A DNA stretch of 32,796 nt from CAZCFB01 sp964511535 (GTDB lineage Bacteria > Myxococcota_A > Polyangia > GCA-2747355 > CAZCFB01): NCBI GenBank assembly GCA_964511535.1, contig CAZEFW010000101.1, positions 1 through 32,796 on the forward strand, in the 5' to 3' direction. Positions 25,870 through 32,796 of this stretch are shown one piece after another; position 1 is the first letter of the stretch, and each line of letters opens with the position of its first letter. Both the position numbers and the translations under genes were made by a program. Under the pieces are notes generated by a model. The model saw only the letters and a list, made by a program, of their open reading frames with translations, searched no databases and was not told the DNA's origin.

Positions 25870-26439
25870 ATGTGTAAAATGCAAACTAAGAACGTTTTGA
25901 GCAAATTGTTCCTCGTTTCAGCGTTCCTCCTGGTGGGTTGTGGCAGCGGGCAGAAGGCCACCAAGGCCTCCGCTGGCACGCCGACCTTCATCAAGGCAGA
26001 CATGAACCGGGTCACGCGCAAGTGCGATGACAAGCTGGGGATCTGCCGCTATAGCGTGCTGCCAGACCTGGGCGAGTCCCACGCCGGCCGCCTCTCCATG
26101 CTCGGCATCATCTTCACGCCCATGGAAGGCGACACCAGCCTGGTCCAGTCCATGTTCGGCTTCCAGGTCTCCTCCATGAAGGTGCGCTACCGCGAGTGCC
26201 AGGAGCTGGCCATCGCCGTGGACGGCGCGCCGCCGCTGAAGAAGCCGCTCAAATATCACCAGGCCATGGGCAACAAGGGCGTCGTCGAGGGCGTGACCGT
26301 GGAGTTGAGCATCGATGAGTTGGTGCGCATGTCAAAGGCCCAGGATGTCAGCTGCGACCTGTGCGGCGAAAACAGGGACCTGCGCGGAGACGAAAAGGTG
26401 CTGCTGGCGCAGCTGTTTGATATGTGGCGGAAGCGCTGA
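25870..26439 (+). CDS. Lipoprotein with scattered cysteines, function unknown
   Basis: 189 residues. A lipoprotein signal (MCKMQTKNVLSKLFLVSAFLLVGC, lipobox cysteine C24) precedes GSGQKATKAS. The mature part has CDDKLGICRYSV, YRECQEL and VSCDLCGEN, suggesting disulfides or metal binding outside the cytoplasm. A middle segment MFGFQVSSMKVRYRECQELAIAVDGAPPLKK looks beta-rich. No family is recognised. The start could be ATG 25870 or 25879; neither has a Shine-Dalgarno, so a leaderless mRNA is possible. It is followed directly by A-rich heptads. Confidence 0.75.
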   Translation: MCKMQTKNVLSKLFLVSAFLLVGCGSGQKATKASAGTPTFIKADMNRVTRKCDDKLGICRYSVLPDLGESHAGRLSMLGIIFTPMEGDTSLVQSMFGFQVSSMKVRYRECQELAIAVDGAPPLKKPLKYHQAMGNKGVVEGVTVELSIDELVRMSKAQDVSCDLCGENRDLRGDEKVLLAQLFDMWRKR

Positions 26440-26474
26440 GAAACAAGGAACTAGAAACGAGAAATGAAAAATGT
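26440..26474 (+). repeat. A-rich heptad array, directly after the lipoprotein stop
   Basis: Five consecutive 7-base units fitting RRAAYNA (for example GAAACAA, GAAACGA, GAAATGA) start at the base after TGA. The array AAACAAGGAAC (26441-26451) is the exact reverse complement of GTTCCTTGTTT at 26561-26571, so the RNA can fold back over about 110 bases. It belongs with the GC-rich heptads by unit length and pattern (RRNWYNA). Confidence 0.75.
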
Positions 26475-26551
26475 GTCCGGGTCTCCCGGCCGGTATCAAC
26501 CCGCACTTCCATTCACGTTAAGAGACGGGGGTAGCTGACCGTAACCATTTG

Positions 26552-26600
26552 GTATTTTTTGTTCCTTGTTTTTTGTTTTTTGTTTTCTTCTTTTTGTTCC
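26552..26600 (-). repeat. A-rich heptad array, minus strand, facing the first
   Basis: Read on the minus strand this is seven 7-base units in perfect register; four of them are AAAACAA or GGAACAA in type and the rest are close variants. It lies just before priA and points towards the array at 26440. In the plus-strand reading it looks like runs of T and G, which would otherwise suggest a false N-terminal extension of PriA. Confidence 0.75.
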
Positions 26601-26617
26601 ATCCTCACCTTCCGCCC

Positions 26618-29089
26618 ATGCCCGCTCCCCTCTACGTGGAGGTTGCCCTCCTTGTTCCGGTTATCCCTCCGCTGACCTATGCGGTGCCCGAGTCCCTTCG
26701 TGGGGCCGTGGCGCGCGGCTGCCAGGTGCTGGTCCCGCTGGGGCGGAAGCGGGAGGTGGGGGTGGTCAGCCGTGTGGGCGTGAGCGCTGGGGACCTGGTG
26801 GGGAGCAAGGTGCGGCAGGTACAAGAGGTGCTGAGCGAGGAGCCGCTGCTGCCGCCGGCGCTGCTCGATCTGGTGCTCTGGAGCGCGGGCTACTACCGGG
26901 CCTCGGTCGGCGAGGCCCTGCGGACCGCGCTGCCGCCGGGGCTGCACAGACGGCCAGCGGCGGTGGTTCAGGTCTCCCGGGAGGGGCGCCGGGTGCTGGG
27001 GCTGCAGGCGGCCGTGCTCCGCTCGCGAGACGACGATCTTGGGCCCAAGGAGCAGGCGGCCCTGGAGCTGCTCGCCTCACGCTCCGGCGGTCGCGCGAGC
27101 CTGCGCAGCGTGGAGAAGCTGCTGGGCAAGGCGGGGCTGGCGCGCATGATGGACCGCGGGCTCATCAACCGCCACGTGCGTGACCGGCGCCCCGCGCGCG
27201 TGCGGATGGATCTGCTGCTCGAGCTGCAGGGGCCGCTGGACCGCGAGGCCCTGGGCCGGGCCCGCGCCCAGCTGTGGCTGGCGGAGCAGGTGCAACAGGC
27301 GGGCGGCAAGGCGCGCCTGGGGCAGCTCGGGAGCAAGCCCAGGGACGCCCGCCGGGTGGCCCGCGCGCTGGCCAGCAAGGGGATGCTTCGCATCACGGAG
27401 GTGGAGGTCCCAAGGGATCCTTTCGCCAATGACCCCGTGGAGGTGGATCGCCCGCCCGAGGCGCTCACCGCCGAGCAGCAGGTCTGCCTCGAGCAGCTGC
27501 TCGCCGCCCTGGGGCAAGGGACCTTCGCGCCGTTCTTGCTGTTCGGCGTCACCTCTTCCGGCAAGACAGAGGTCTACCTGCAGCTCATCGCCCGGATCCT
27601 GGAGCAGGGCAAAAACGCCCTGGTGCTCGTGCCCGAGATCTCGCTGACCCCGCAGCTGGCGGCCCGCTTCCGCGCCCGGTTCGGCTCGCAGGTGGCGGTG
27701 CTGCACAGCGGGCTGTCAGAGGCGGAGCGGTTCAGCCAGTGGCGCCTGATCCGCAAGGGGCAGCTGCGCATCGTGGTGGGCGCTCGTTCCGCCGTGTTCG
27801 CGCCGCTGAAGAACCTGGGGGTCATCGTGGTGGACGAGGAGCATGATCCCTCGTTCAAGCAGGAGACCGGCGTGCGCTACAACGCACGTGACCTGTGCCT
27901 GATGCGCGCCCGGGGCGCCGGGGCGGTGGCCCTGCTCGGCTCGGCGACCCCGTCCATGGAGAGCTTCACCGGCGCCGCCGAGGGACGCCTGACCCTGCTG
28001 CGTATGCCGAGCCGCGCCACGCCGCGCCCGCTGCCGCGCGTGGAGGTGGTGGACCTGCGCACCTACAAGACCGGCAAGGAGGGGATCCTGAGCGCGCCCC
28101 TGGCCCAGGCCGTCAGCGACACCCTGGAGCAGGGAGAGCAGACCATCCTGTTCCTCAACCGGCGAGGCTTCTCCAGCTTCGTGCTGTGCAAGAGCTGCGG
28201 GCACATCATCCGCTGCCGCGACTGTTCGGTCTCCATGACCTTCCACCGCGCCGGCAAGGAGCGGTTGATCTGCCACTACTGCGGCTACGCCGAGGGCATG
28301 CCTCCTCGCTGTCCGGCGTGCGCCACGGACCGGCTGGGGCTCATGGGCCTCGGCACCGAGCGCGTGGAGCAGGTGCTCAAGGAGCGCTTCCCCAGGGCGC
28401 GCGTGGCCCGGCTGGATCGCGACACCGCCCAGGGCCACGGGATGCGCCAGATCCTGGCCAGCGTCCGGCAGCGCGAGGTGGACATCCTCGTGGGCACGCA
28501 GATGGTGACCAAGGGGCACGACTTCCCCGACGTCACCCTGGTGGGCGTGATATGCGCCGACCTCGGCCTGCACTTCCCCGATTTCCGCGCCGGGGAGCGC
28601 ACCTTCCAGCTGCTGACCCAGGTGGCGGGGCGCGCGGGCAGGGGGGAGCGGCCCGGCCGGGTGCTGATCCAGAGCTACAGCCCCCAGCACGCCAGCCTGC
28701 GCTGCGCCCGGGAGCATGACTACGAGGCGTACTATCAGCAGGAGGTGCGAGAGCGGCGCGAGCTCGGCTACCCGCCCGCCGGGCACCTGGTGGCGGTACA
28801 CCTCAACGGCCCCAACGGCGATGACGTGGCCGCTGCCGCGCGCACCATCGCCCGGGCCGCGGGTGATCTCGTGCGAGGGGAGGACGGGATGCAAGGGGTG
28901 GACATCCTCGGCCCCACCGAGGCTCCGCTGCAGAAGCTCAAGGGGCGCACACGCTGGATGATGCTGCTCAAGGCGGCCGAGCGGCGGCCGCTGCGCCGCC
29001 TGCTCGGCGCGCTGGAGGCGGTGGTGCAGCGCGCGGATCTCGGCCAGGTGCGGGTGGCCATGGACGTGGACCCTCAGAGCATGCTCTGA
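26618..29089 (+). CDS. priA: Primosomal helicase PriA
   Basis: 823 residues. The N-terminal DNA-binding domain starts MPAPLYVEVALLVPVIPPLTYAVPE and GCQVLVPLGRKREVGVV. The helicase core has Walker A VTSSGKTEVY (K316) and the DEEH box VVDEEHDPSFKQ (406-409), and it ends with VGTQMVTKGHDFPDVTLV and the Arg-rich RAGRGERPGRVLIQ. Eight cysteines around 524-570 (CKSCG, CRDC, CHYCG, CPAC) bind zinc. PriA restarts collapsed replication forks. The start is placed at codon MPAPLYVE because upstream codons lie in the A-rich repeat. No clear Shine-Dalgarno is seen. Confidence 0.95.
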   Translation: MPAPLYVEVALLVPVIPPLTYAVPESLRGAVARGCQVLVPLGRKREVGVVSRVGVSAGDLVGSKVRQVQEVLSEEPLLPPALLDLVLWSAGYYRASVGEALRTALPPGLHRRPAAVVQVSREGRRVLGLQAAVLRSRDDDLGPKEQAALELLASRSGGRASLRSVEKLLGKAGLARMMDRGLINRHVRDRRPARVRMDLLLELQGPLDREALGRARAQLWLAEQVQQAGGKARLGQLGSKPRDARRVARALASKGMLRITEVEVPRDPFANDPVEVDRPPEALTAEQQVCLEQLLAALGQGTFAPFLLFGVTSSGKTEVYLQLIARILEQGKNALVLVPEISLTPQLAARFRARFGSQVAVLHSGLSEAERFSQWRLIRKGQLRIVVGARSAVFAPLKNLGVIVVDEEHDPSFKQETGVRYNARDLCLMRARGAGAVALLGSATPSMESFTGAAEGRLTLLRMPSRATPRPLPRVEVVDLRTYKTGKEGILSAPLAQAVSDTLEQGEQTILFLNRRGFSSFVLCKSCGHIIRCRDCSVSMTFHRAGKERLICHYCGYAEGMPPRCPACATDRLGLMGLGTERVEQVLKERFPRARVARLDRDTAQGHGMRQILASVRQREVDILVGTQMVTKGHDFPDVTLVGVICADLGLHFPDFRAGERTFQLLTQVAGRAGRGERPGRVLIQSYSPQHASLRCAREHDYEAYYQQEVRERRELGYPPAGHLVAVHLNGPNGDDVAAAARTIARAAGDLVRGEDGMQGVDILGPTEAPLQKLKGRTRWMMLLKAAERRPLRRLLGALEAVVQRADLGQVRVAMDVDPQSML

Positions 29090-29116
29090 TGAGGGATTCG
29101 GACCAAGGTTAGCTCC

Positions 29117-29974
29117 ATGCAAAAAAGAACCGCCCTCACCATCGCCTGGGCCCTGGCCCGGCTCTATCGCGCCGACGCCGCGCTCATCGCGCTGTTCGCC
29201 TACCTGGCCGGGGCGCAGCTGTCAGGCGGGTTCAACCCGGGCCTCGACCTGATCATCGCCTTCCTGGTCAGCGCGGTGTCCATGAACTTCGTCTACTCCT
29301 TCAACAGCTACACAGACCGCCGTGAGGACGCCATCAACAAGCCGTGGCGGCCCATCCCGTCGGGGCAGGTCACCGAGCGGGGCGCCCTGCGCTATACCCT
29401 GGGGCTGCTGGTGCTGTCGCTCTGCTACCCGCTCGCGTTCTGGCATGACACCGTGACCCTCGGCCTGTTCTACCTGCTGCCGGTGCTCGGGCTGCTCTAC
29501 TCCGCGCCGCCGCGCCTCAAGCGCAACCCGGTCACGGCGGCCATCACCACCAGCCTGATCCTGGTGACCCCCATGGCGCTGGGATTCTTCATGCACAGCA
29601 GCGACCGCGCCATCCTGCCCTTCTTCGCCGCGCTGTTCGGGTTCTGCCTCGGGGCCATCCCCCTCAAGGACATCGAGGACGAAAAGGGCGATGTCGCGGC
29701 CGGGCTGGGGAACTGGATGTCCCGCCTCGGGCCGCGCAAGCTGCTCGGCTACTCGGTGGTGGTGATGGTGGCGGACCTGATCTTCGTGACGCTGGCGCCC
29801 ATCGCGCTGTCTCAGAAACTTTACCTGTGGGCCTTCGCCGGCGGCGCGCTGGCGACGCTGCTGGTCTTCATCAAGCTGCGGCTGCCCGTGGAGAAGATCT
29901 ACAAGACCATCATCCGGGTGGTCATCGTCAGCGGCGTGACCATCTTCGGGTTACAGCGTGCGGGCATAATCTAA
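29117..29974 (+). CDS. UbiA-family prenyltransferase
   Basis: 285 residues with seven to nine membrane segments. Both metal-pyrophosphate motifs are present: N63-S-Y-T-D67-R-R-E-D71, followed by INKPWRPIPSG, and the second DxxxD-type D185-I-E-D188-E-K-G-D192. Such enzymes join an isoprenoid diphosphate to an aromatic or lipid acceptor in quinone, chlorophyll, heme or lipid synthesis. The acceptor cannot be told from this sequence. The gene begins 28 bases after priA and ends directly at heptad element 2. Confidence 0.88.
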   Translation: MQKRTALTIAWALARLYRADAALIALFAYLAGAQLSGGFNPGLDLIIAFLVSAVSMNFVYSFNSYTDRREDAINKPWRPIPSGQVTERGALRYTLGLLVLSLCYPLAFWHDTVTLGLFYLLPVLGLLYSAPPRLKRNPVTAAITTSLILVTPMALGFFMHSSDRAILPFFAALFGFCLGAIPLKDIEDEKGDVAAGLGNWMSRLGPRKLLGYSVVVMVADLIFVTLAPIALSQKLYLWAFAGGALATLLVFIKLRLPVEKIYKTIIRVVIVSGVTIFGLQRAGII

Positions 29975-30021
29975 CGACGCTTGGCGTCGCGGCTTGAGGC
30001 TTGAGACTTGAGGCTTGAGGG
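29975..30021 (+). repeat. Heptad element 2: hairpin and four heptads after the prenyltransferase stop
   Basis: Starting at the base after the TAA stop: stem CGACGC/GCGTCG with loop TTG, then GCGGC, then four TTGAGGC-like heptads (the second is TTGAGAC, the last TTGAGGG). The last heptad contains the GAGGGG that seems to act as ribosome-binding site for the next gene, whose GTG lies 6 bases downstream. It lacks the AATAGCCCG tail. Confidence 0.8.
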
Positions 30022-30027
30022 GAAATT

Positions 30028-31338
30028 GTGACGCTGGTTGATGAAGGCCACGACCGCTCGGATGCTCGCCTCGGGGCCCGGGTTCGCCAGCTCTCGGAGA
30101 ACCTGTGGGTCGTCTGGCTGGTGCTGGCCCTGATCACCATGGTGCGCAACTCGCTGGAGATGCTCGGGCTGCTCACCGCGTCGCCCAACTACTGTTGCTT
30201 CTCGCCGGACCGCGCCTCGTTCCTCAACACCTTCACCTACGAGCTGTTGCTCATCTTCGGCGGCATCTGGATCGTGCATCTCGTGCTGGGGGGCAGCCGC
30301 GCTCAGCTGCGCAAGCTCGTGGCCGCGTCGGTGGCGTTCATGGTGCCGCTGTTCATCTTCGTGCCCCTGGTGAACCTGGTGCTCAATTACCAGGGGCCGC
30401 GCATCCCGATCTACCTGCTGCCCAACATCTACCTGCCCATGGGATCGGTGCTCGGGTTCCTCGGCATCTCGCTGGCCCTGCCGCTGATCATCCGGCGGAT
30501 CTACCCGGACCGATCATGGGCCAGGGTGCTGCTGGGCCTCGGAGCGGGCTTCGCCACCATGTTCCTCTGGACCTACGTGGTCGGCTTCCGCCTCTCCTTC
30601 TCCACGGCTGCCTGGTTCTGGGAGCGCGAGGCGAACCTGATGGACGTCTACTCGCTCTCCTTCATGGTACCGCTTGTGGTGAGCTACCCGCTGTTCGTGC
30701 GCACCTACCGCGGGCCTGGCCAGCGGGGCGCGGGGTGGGGAACCTACGGGCTGGTGCTGCTGGTCACCCTCGGCCTGCTGCACACCTCCAGGGCGCTCGG
30801 CGATGCGACCCGGCTTCGGGAGCCGGTGGTCTGTCAGGTGGTGGTGGCGCTGCCCGGGAGCGCGCCGCTGGTCAAGCGGCTCGTATACCGCAAGGTGCCT
30901 GGCGCAAACGCCGACCCGGTGCACCGGGCCGCCTTCGCGCTGGAGCCCGGCCAGGCTTCGCCCGTGGTCAAGACCCCCTTCGGTCCAGCGGTGCTCAGGA
31001 GAGTTTCTCTGCCCACCGAGGCCGAGGTGCAACATATCATGGTGGCCCGGCAACATGTGCGCTGGCGCGACGTGCCGTCGGTGGAGGTCCAGCGCAAGCT
31101 GGTACGCCGCCGCGCCGACGGGCTGCGCGCCGCCGCGGCGAACCACCCTCAGGCCTTCGGCGAGATGGCCCGCAAGGCCTCGGACGGCCCCTACGCCTAC
31201 CGGCGCGGCCGCGTTCCCATGGCCCTGCTCAGGCCCTTCCGCGCCCTGTACGACGTGGTGGCCGGGCTGGAAAAGGGCGAAGTGTCGCAGGTGGTGCCGA
31301 GCCCCTGGGGGCTGCATATCTTCAGGCGCCTGCCCTGA
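30028..31338 (+). CDS. Polytopic membrane protein with C-terminal parvulin-type domain
   Basis: 436 residues. Residues about 20-265 contain six or so membrane helices (LWVVWLVLALITMV, FMVPLFIFVPLVNLVLNY, GLVLLVTLGLLH). Residues about 300-330 (AAFALEPGQASPVVKTPFGPAVLRRV) look like the end of a parvulin unit. Residues about 333-436 form a parvulin-type prolyl isomerase: VQHIMVARQHV, FGEMARKASDG, a GEVSQVVPSPWGLHIFRRL ending. Parvulins twist prolyl bonds, often in envelope protein folding. I infer that the soluble part faces the periplasm, but topology is unproven. The GTG start depends on GAGGGG from the last heptad of element 2. No close family member is recognised for the membrane part. Confidence 0.75.
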   Translation: MTLVDEGHDRSDARLGARVRQLSENLWVVWLVLALITMVRNSLEMLGLLTASPNYCCFSPDRASFLNTFTYELLLIFGGIWIVHLVLGGSRAQLRKLVAASVAFMVPLFIFVPLVNLVLNYQGPRIPIYLLPNIYLPMGSVLGFLGISLALPLIIRRIYPDRSWARVLLGLGAGFATMFLWTYVVGFRLSFSTAAWFWEREANLMDVYSLSFMVPLVVSYPLFVRTYRGPGQRGAGWGTYGLVLLVTLGLLHTSRALGDATRLREPVVCQVVVALPGSAPLVKRLVYRKVPGANADPVHRAAFALEPGQASPVVKTPFGPAVLRRVSLPTEAEVQHIMVARQHVRWRDVPSVEVQRKLVRRRADGLRAAAANHPQAFGEMARKASDGPYAYRRGRVPMALLRPFRALYDVVAGLEKGEVSQVVPSPWGLHIFRRLP

Positions 31339-31350
31339 TGGGCAACCGCC

Positions 31351-31382
31351 GGCTTGAGACTTGAGGAGGTGAGGCTTGAGGG
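31351..31382 (+). repeat. Heptad element 4: degenerate plus-strand heptads after the parvulin gene
   Basis: Four TTGAGGC-like units, one of them 8 bases long, begin about 15 bases after the stop codon. There is no good hairpin before them. They point towards element 3 on the other strand, and ggcuugag can pair with cucgagcc there through one wobble. The two arrays thus could form a shared hairpin between convergent genes. Confidence 0.65.
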
Positions 31383-31392
31383 CAGAGTGCTC

Positions 31393-31448
31393 CGGGCTAT
31401 TCAGCCTCGAGCCTCGAGCCTCGGGCCGAGAGCCGCGCAGCGGCTCTC
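31393..31448 (-). repeat. Heptad element 3: minus-strand hairpin with four CCTCGAG-like heptads
   Basis: Read on the minus strand: a 9-bp stem GAGAGCCGC/GCGGCTCTC with loop TGC that reaches into the stop of the small lipoprotein gene, four heptads (last two TCGAGGC), then the tail TGAATAGCCCG. From GCCGC to CCCG it is 52 bases, the same length and order as element 1, although the heptads differ by several substitutions. This makes homology or a common mechanism very likely. Confidence 0.85.
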
Positions 31449-31758
31449 AACGCAGATTCCCGTACATCATCGGCGCTGCCGGCCTCACATGCAGGTAGGT
31501 CGAGGCGGGGACCTTCTCGGGGACCCACGCCTTCTTTCGGGGCGGGTTGCGGCGGGGCGCGCGCTTACGGCGCGGATCCTTGATCACCGCGGGGTACACA
31601 TCTTCTATGTCGGCCGCCGACTCGAGCGCAGGCTCGGCCGGGGGGGAGCTGAGGGTCAATACGATGGCGTCGGCTGGTCGGAAGGTCAGCTCGTCGCTCT
31701 GGTGGGCGCAGGCGCCCATGATGGAAACACTGAACAGCATCGCAAAAATGGTCGTCAT
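31447..31758 (-). CDS. Small putative lipoprotein
   Basis: 103 residues. The signal MTTIFAMLFSVSIMGAC has a lipobox with C17, then AHQSDELTFRPADAIVLTLS. A basic stretch (RRKRAPRRNPPRKKAW) follows, and the end is APMMYGNLR. GGAGGT lies 5 bases before the ATG, a good ribosome-binding site, which overlaps a small hairpin. No family is recognised. The stop codon is inside the stem of heptad element 3. Confidence 0.65.
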   Translation of the reverse strand: MTTIFAMLFSVSIMGACAHQSDELTFRPADAIVLTLSSPPAEPALESAADIEDVYPAVIKDPRRKRAPRRNPPRKKAWVPEKVPASTYLHVRPAAPMMYGNLR

Positions 31759-32070
31759 CTCACACCTCCGAATATCCGGAGTGCCTGCTCCGGGCTTCCG
31801 GCACGGACGCAGGGCAAGGGGTACAGCTAACTGGTTGTAAAGGGGGTTTAGTTGGGTGCTTCGTTCTTCTCATCTCGGGGACCGAGGCCCGAGGTTGCAG
31901 ACCGGAAAGCATCACACGTGCCAGATCGCATGTTTCGCCAAAGCCTAATGATTATGAGCTGTTGAGAAATGCCGTGACAGGGCGAAGCTCTCCGGAATTC
32001 GGAGCCGGTTCGATAATCGGAGATGGAATTTCGGAAAAAGGAGAGGTGCGTCGGGGGAGGAGGGGGGGGG
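31759..32070. other. Intergenic region between the small lipoprotein gene and atpC
   Basis: About 310 bases without a convincing gene. It holds two CTCCG/CGGAG palindromes (31766-31781 and 31990-32004). It also holds a degenerate 7-base-spaced stretch at about 31873-31894 (CCGAGG, CCCGAGG) that may be a decayed heptad array. A purine-rich stretch lies just after the atpC stop. The minus-strand lipoprotein promoter should lie here, but no good boxes were found. Confidence 0.5.
31766..31781 (-). promoter_or_regulatory. Hairpin overlapping the small-lipoprotein ribosome-binding site
   Basis: On the minus strand CTCCG, a 6-base loop and CGGAG form a 5-bp stem whose right arm contains the GGAG of GGAGGT. 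Folding would hide the ribosome-binding site, so translation could depend on temperature or a bound factor. A near-identical CTCCG/CGGAG hairpin occurs about 220 bases away at 31990-32004. Confidence 0.35.
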
Positions 32071-32478
32071 TCAGCCGGCGAGGACGTCCAGGCGAGCCTG
32101 GGCCCACTCGGCCTTCTCCTGCAGCTCGCGGTGCTCGGCGTTCAGCTCGCCGTCCCACTCCTTGAGCACGGCCTCGGCCTCCTCCAGCTCGCTGCGCACC
32201 TCGTCGGCGTCGATCTCATCGGGGGTGGCGGACAGGTCGGTGAGCACCAGCACCTTCTCCGAGGCCCCAACCTCGGCGAAGCCGGTGCCCACGGCCAGGC
32301 GCCGTGCCTCACCGCTCTCGTCGGTGTAGCGCACGATGCCGGGGCGAAGCGCCGACAGGAAGGGGATGTGCCCCTCCAGGACGCCGAACTCGCCCAGCTT
32401 GCCGGGCATGATGACCTGCTGAGCGTCGGTGATGGCCACCGTGCCCTGAGGCGTGACGATTGAGAGGTGCAAGGACAC
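32071..32478 (-). CDS. atpC: ATP synthase F1 epsilon subunit
   Basis: 135 residues: MSLHLSIVTPQGTVAITDAQQVIMPGKLGEFGVLEGHIPFLSAL, the beta-sandwich of epsilon, then GFAEVGASEKVLVLTD and a C-terminal helical hairpin of about 50 residues (ATPDEIDADEVRSELEEAEA onward). Epsilon links gamma to the c-ring and inhibits ATP hydrolysis. It follows atpD with a 4-base gap and is the last gene of its operon. Confidence 0.95.
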   Translation of the reverse strand: MSLHLSIVTPQGTVAITDAQQVIMPGKLGEFGVLEGHIPFLSALRPGIVRYTDESGEARRLAVGTGFAEVGASEKVLVLTDLSATPDEIDADEVRSELEEAEAVLKEWDGELNAEHRELQEKAEWAQARLDVLAG

Positions 32479-32482
32479 TGGT

Positions 32483-32796
32483 CTACTCCTCTGCCTTCAT
32501 CTTCTCGGCGTTCTCGCGGACCTCGTCCATGCCGCCGGCCATGTAGAAGGCCTGCTCCGGCAGGTCGTCCACCTTGCCGTCCACCAGCTCAGCGAAGCCG
32601 GCGACCGTGTCCTCGATCTTGACGTAGCGCCCCGGGCGGCCGGTGAACTGCTGGGCCACGAAGAAGGGCTGGCTCAGGAACTTCTGGATGCGGCGAGCGC
32701 GCGCCACCACCAGCTTGTCCTCCTCGGAGAGCTCGTCCATGCCGAGGATGGCGATGATGTCCTGCAGGTCCTTGTAGCGCTGCAGCAGCACCTGCA
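32483..32796 (-). CDS. atpD: ATP synthase F1 beta subunit, C-terminal part (cut by the window)
   Basis: About 104 residues of the C-terminal domain: LLQRYKDLQDIIAILGMDELSEEDKLVVARARRIQKFLSQPF, FTGRPGRYV, and the ending LPEQAFYMAGGMDEVRENAEKM. These are the DELSEEDKL region and the final helices of F1-beta. The 5' end lies beyond the window; the open frame continues to the last base. It makes ATP in the alpha3beta3 head. Confidence 0.96.
   Translation of the reverse strand, partial: QVLLQRYKDLQDIIAILGMDELSEEDKLVVARARRIQKFLSQPFFVAQQFTGRPGRYVKIEDTVAGFAELVDGKVDDLPEQAFYMAGGMDEVRENAEKMKAEE

Noticed and set aside
26549..26617. A longer PriA N-terminus rich in Phe and Leu
   Set aside because: The extra codons are just the T-rich reading of the minus-strand A-rich heptads. 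The conserved PriA start begins at MPAPLYVE.
31873..31894. A sixth GC-rich heptad element
   Set aside because: The 7-base period holds for only two or three units, there is no hairpin, and no stop codon lies next to it. It was left as a possible decayed copy within the intergenic entry.

Overview
The window is about 32.8 kb of high-GC bacterial chromosome. The likely source is a Myxococcota-like or other delta-proteobacterial lineage. This is inferred from the GC-rich codon use, the lipoproteins with Asp/Asn/Gly-rich linkers after the lipobox, the zinc-ribbon/proline-rich/PilZ protein and a diverged flagellar/type III export cluster. No 16S rRNA is present, so the placement is tentative.

Positions 1-14452 hold the end of tuf followed by one continuous plus-strand run of the S10, spc and alpha ribosomal operons: rpsJ, rplD, rplW, rplB, rpsS, rplV, rpsC, rplP, rpmC, rpsQ, rplN, rplX, rplE, rpsN, rpsH, rplF, rplR, rpsE, rpmD, rplO, secY, map, rpmJ, rpsM, rpsK, rpsD, rpoA, rplQ. 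Spacing is tight, with several 1-4 base overlaps. Three usual members are missing: rplC (between rpsJ and rplD), adk (between secY and map) and infA (between map and rpmJ). L5 carries a tail of about 125 residues built on four 11-residue repeats. S14, S4 and L36 are all the zinc-binding forms.

Positions 14453-20443 hold a lipoprotein with OB-like repeats under its own candidate promoter, a zinc-ribbon/PilZ protein, and a compact cluster of FliO-like, FliP, FliQ, FliR and FlhB export-gate proteins. The FlhB homologue has lost the NPTH self-cleavage motif.

Positions 20433-25649 are on the minus strand. They encode a single-pass membrane protein, a type IV prepilin-like protein, and a 1262-residue protein joining a CHAT-like region (without visible catalytic His/Cys), a peptidoglycan-binding-type domain, an acidic linker and a McrB/MoxR-type AAA+ ATPase. 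The last is the best candidate for an undescribed conflict or signalling system.

Positions 25870-31338 return to the plus strand with a Cys-containing lipoprotein, PriA helicase, a UbiA-type prenyltransferase and a polytopic membrane protein fused to a parvulin domain. From 31447 to the end, the minus strand carries a small lipoprotein and the 3' end of the ATP synthase operon (atpD partial, atpC).

A recurring non-coding theme is a set of degenerate 7-base tandem repeats. Five of the six arrays lie directly or within about 15 bases after stop codons. Two of these are 52-base elements of identical layout: a hairpin with a 3-base loop, four heptads, then a shared 11-base tail.
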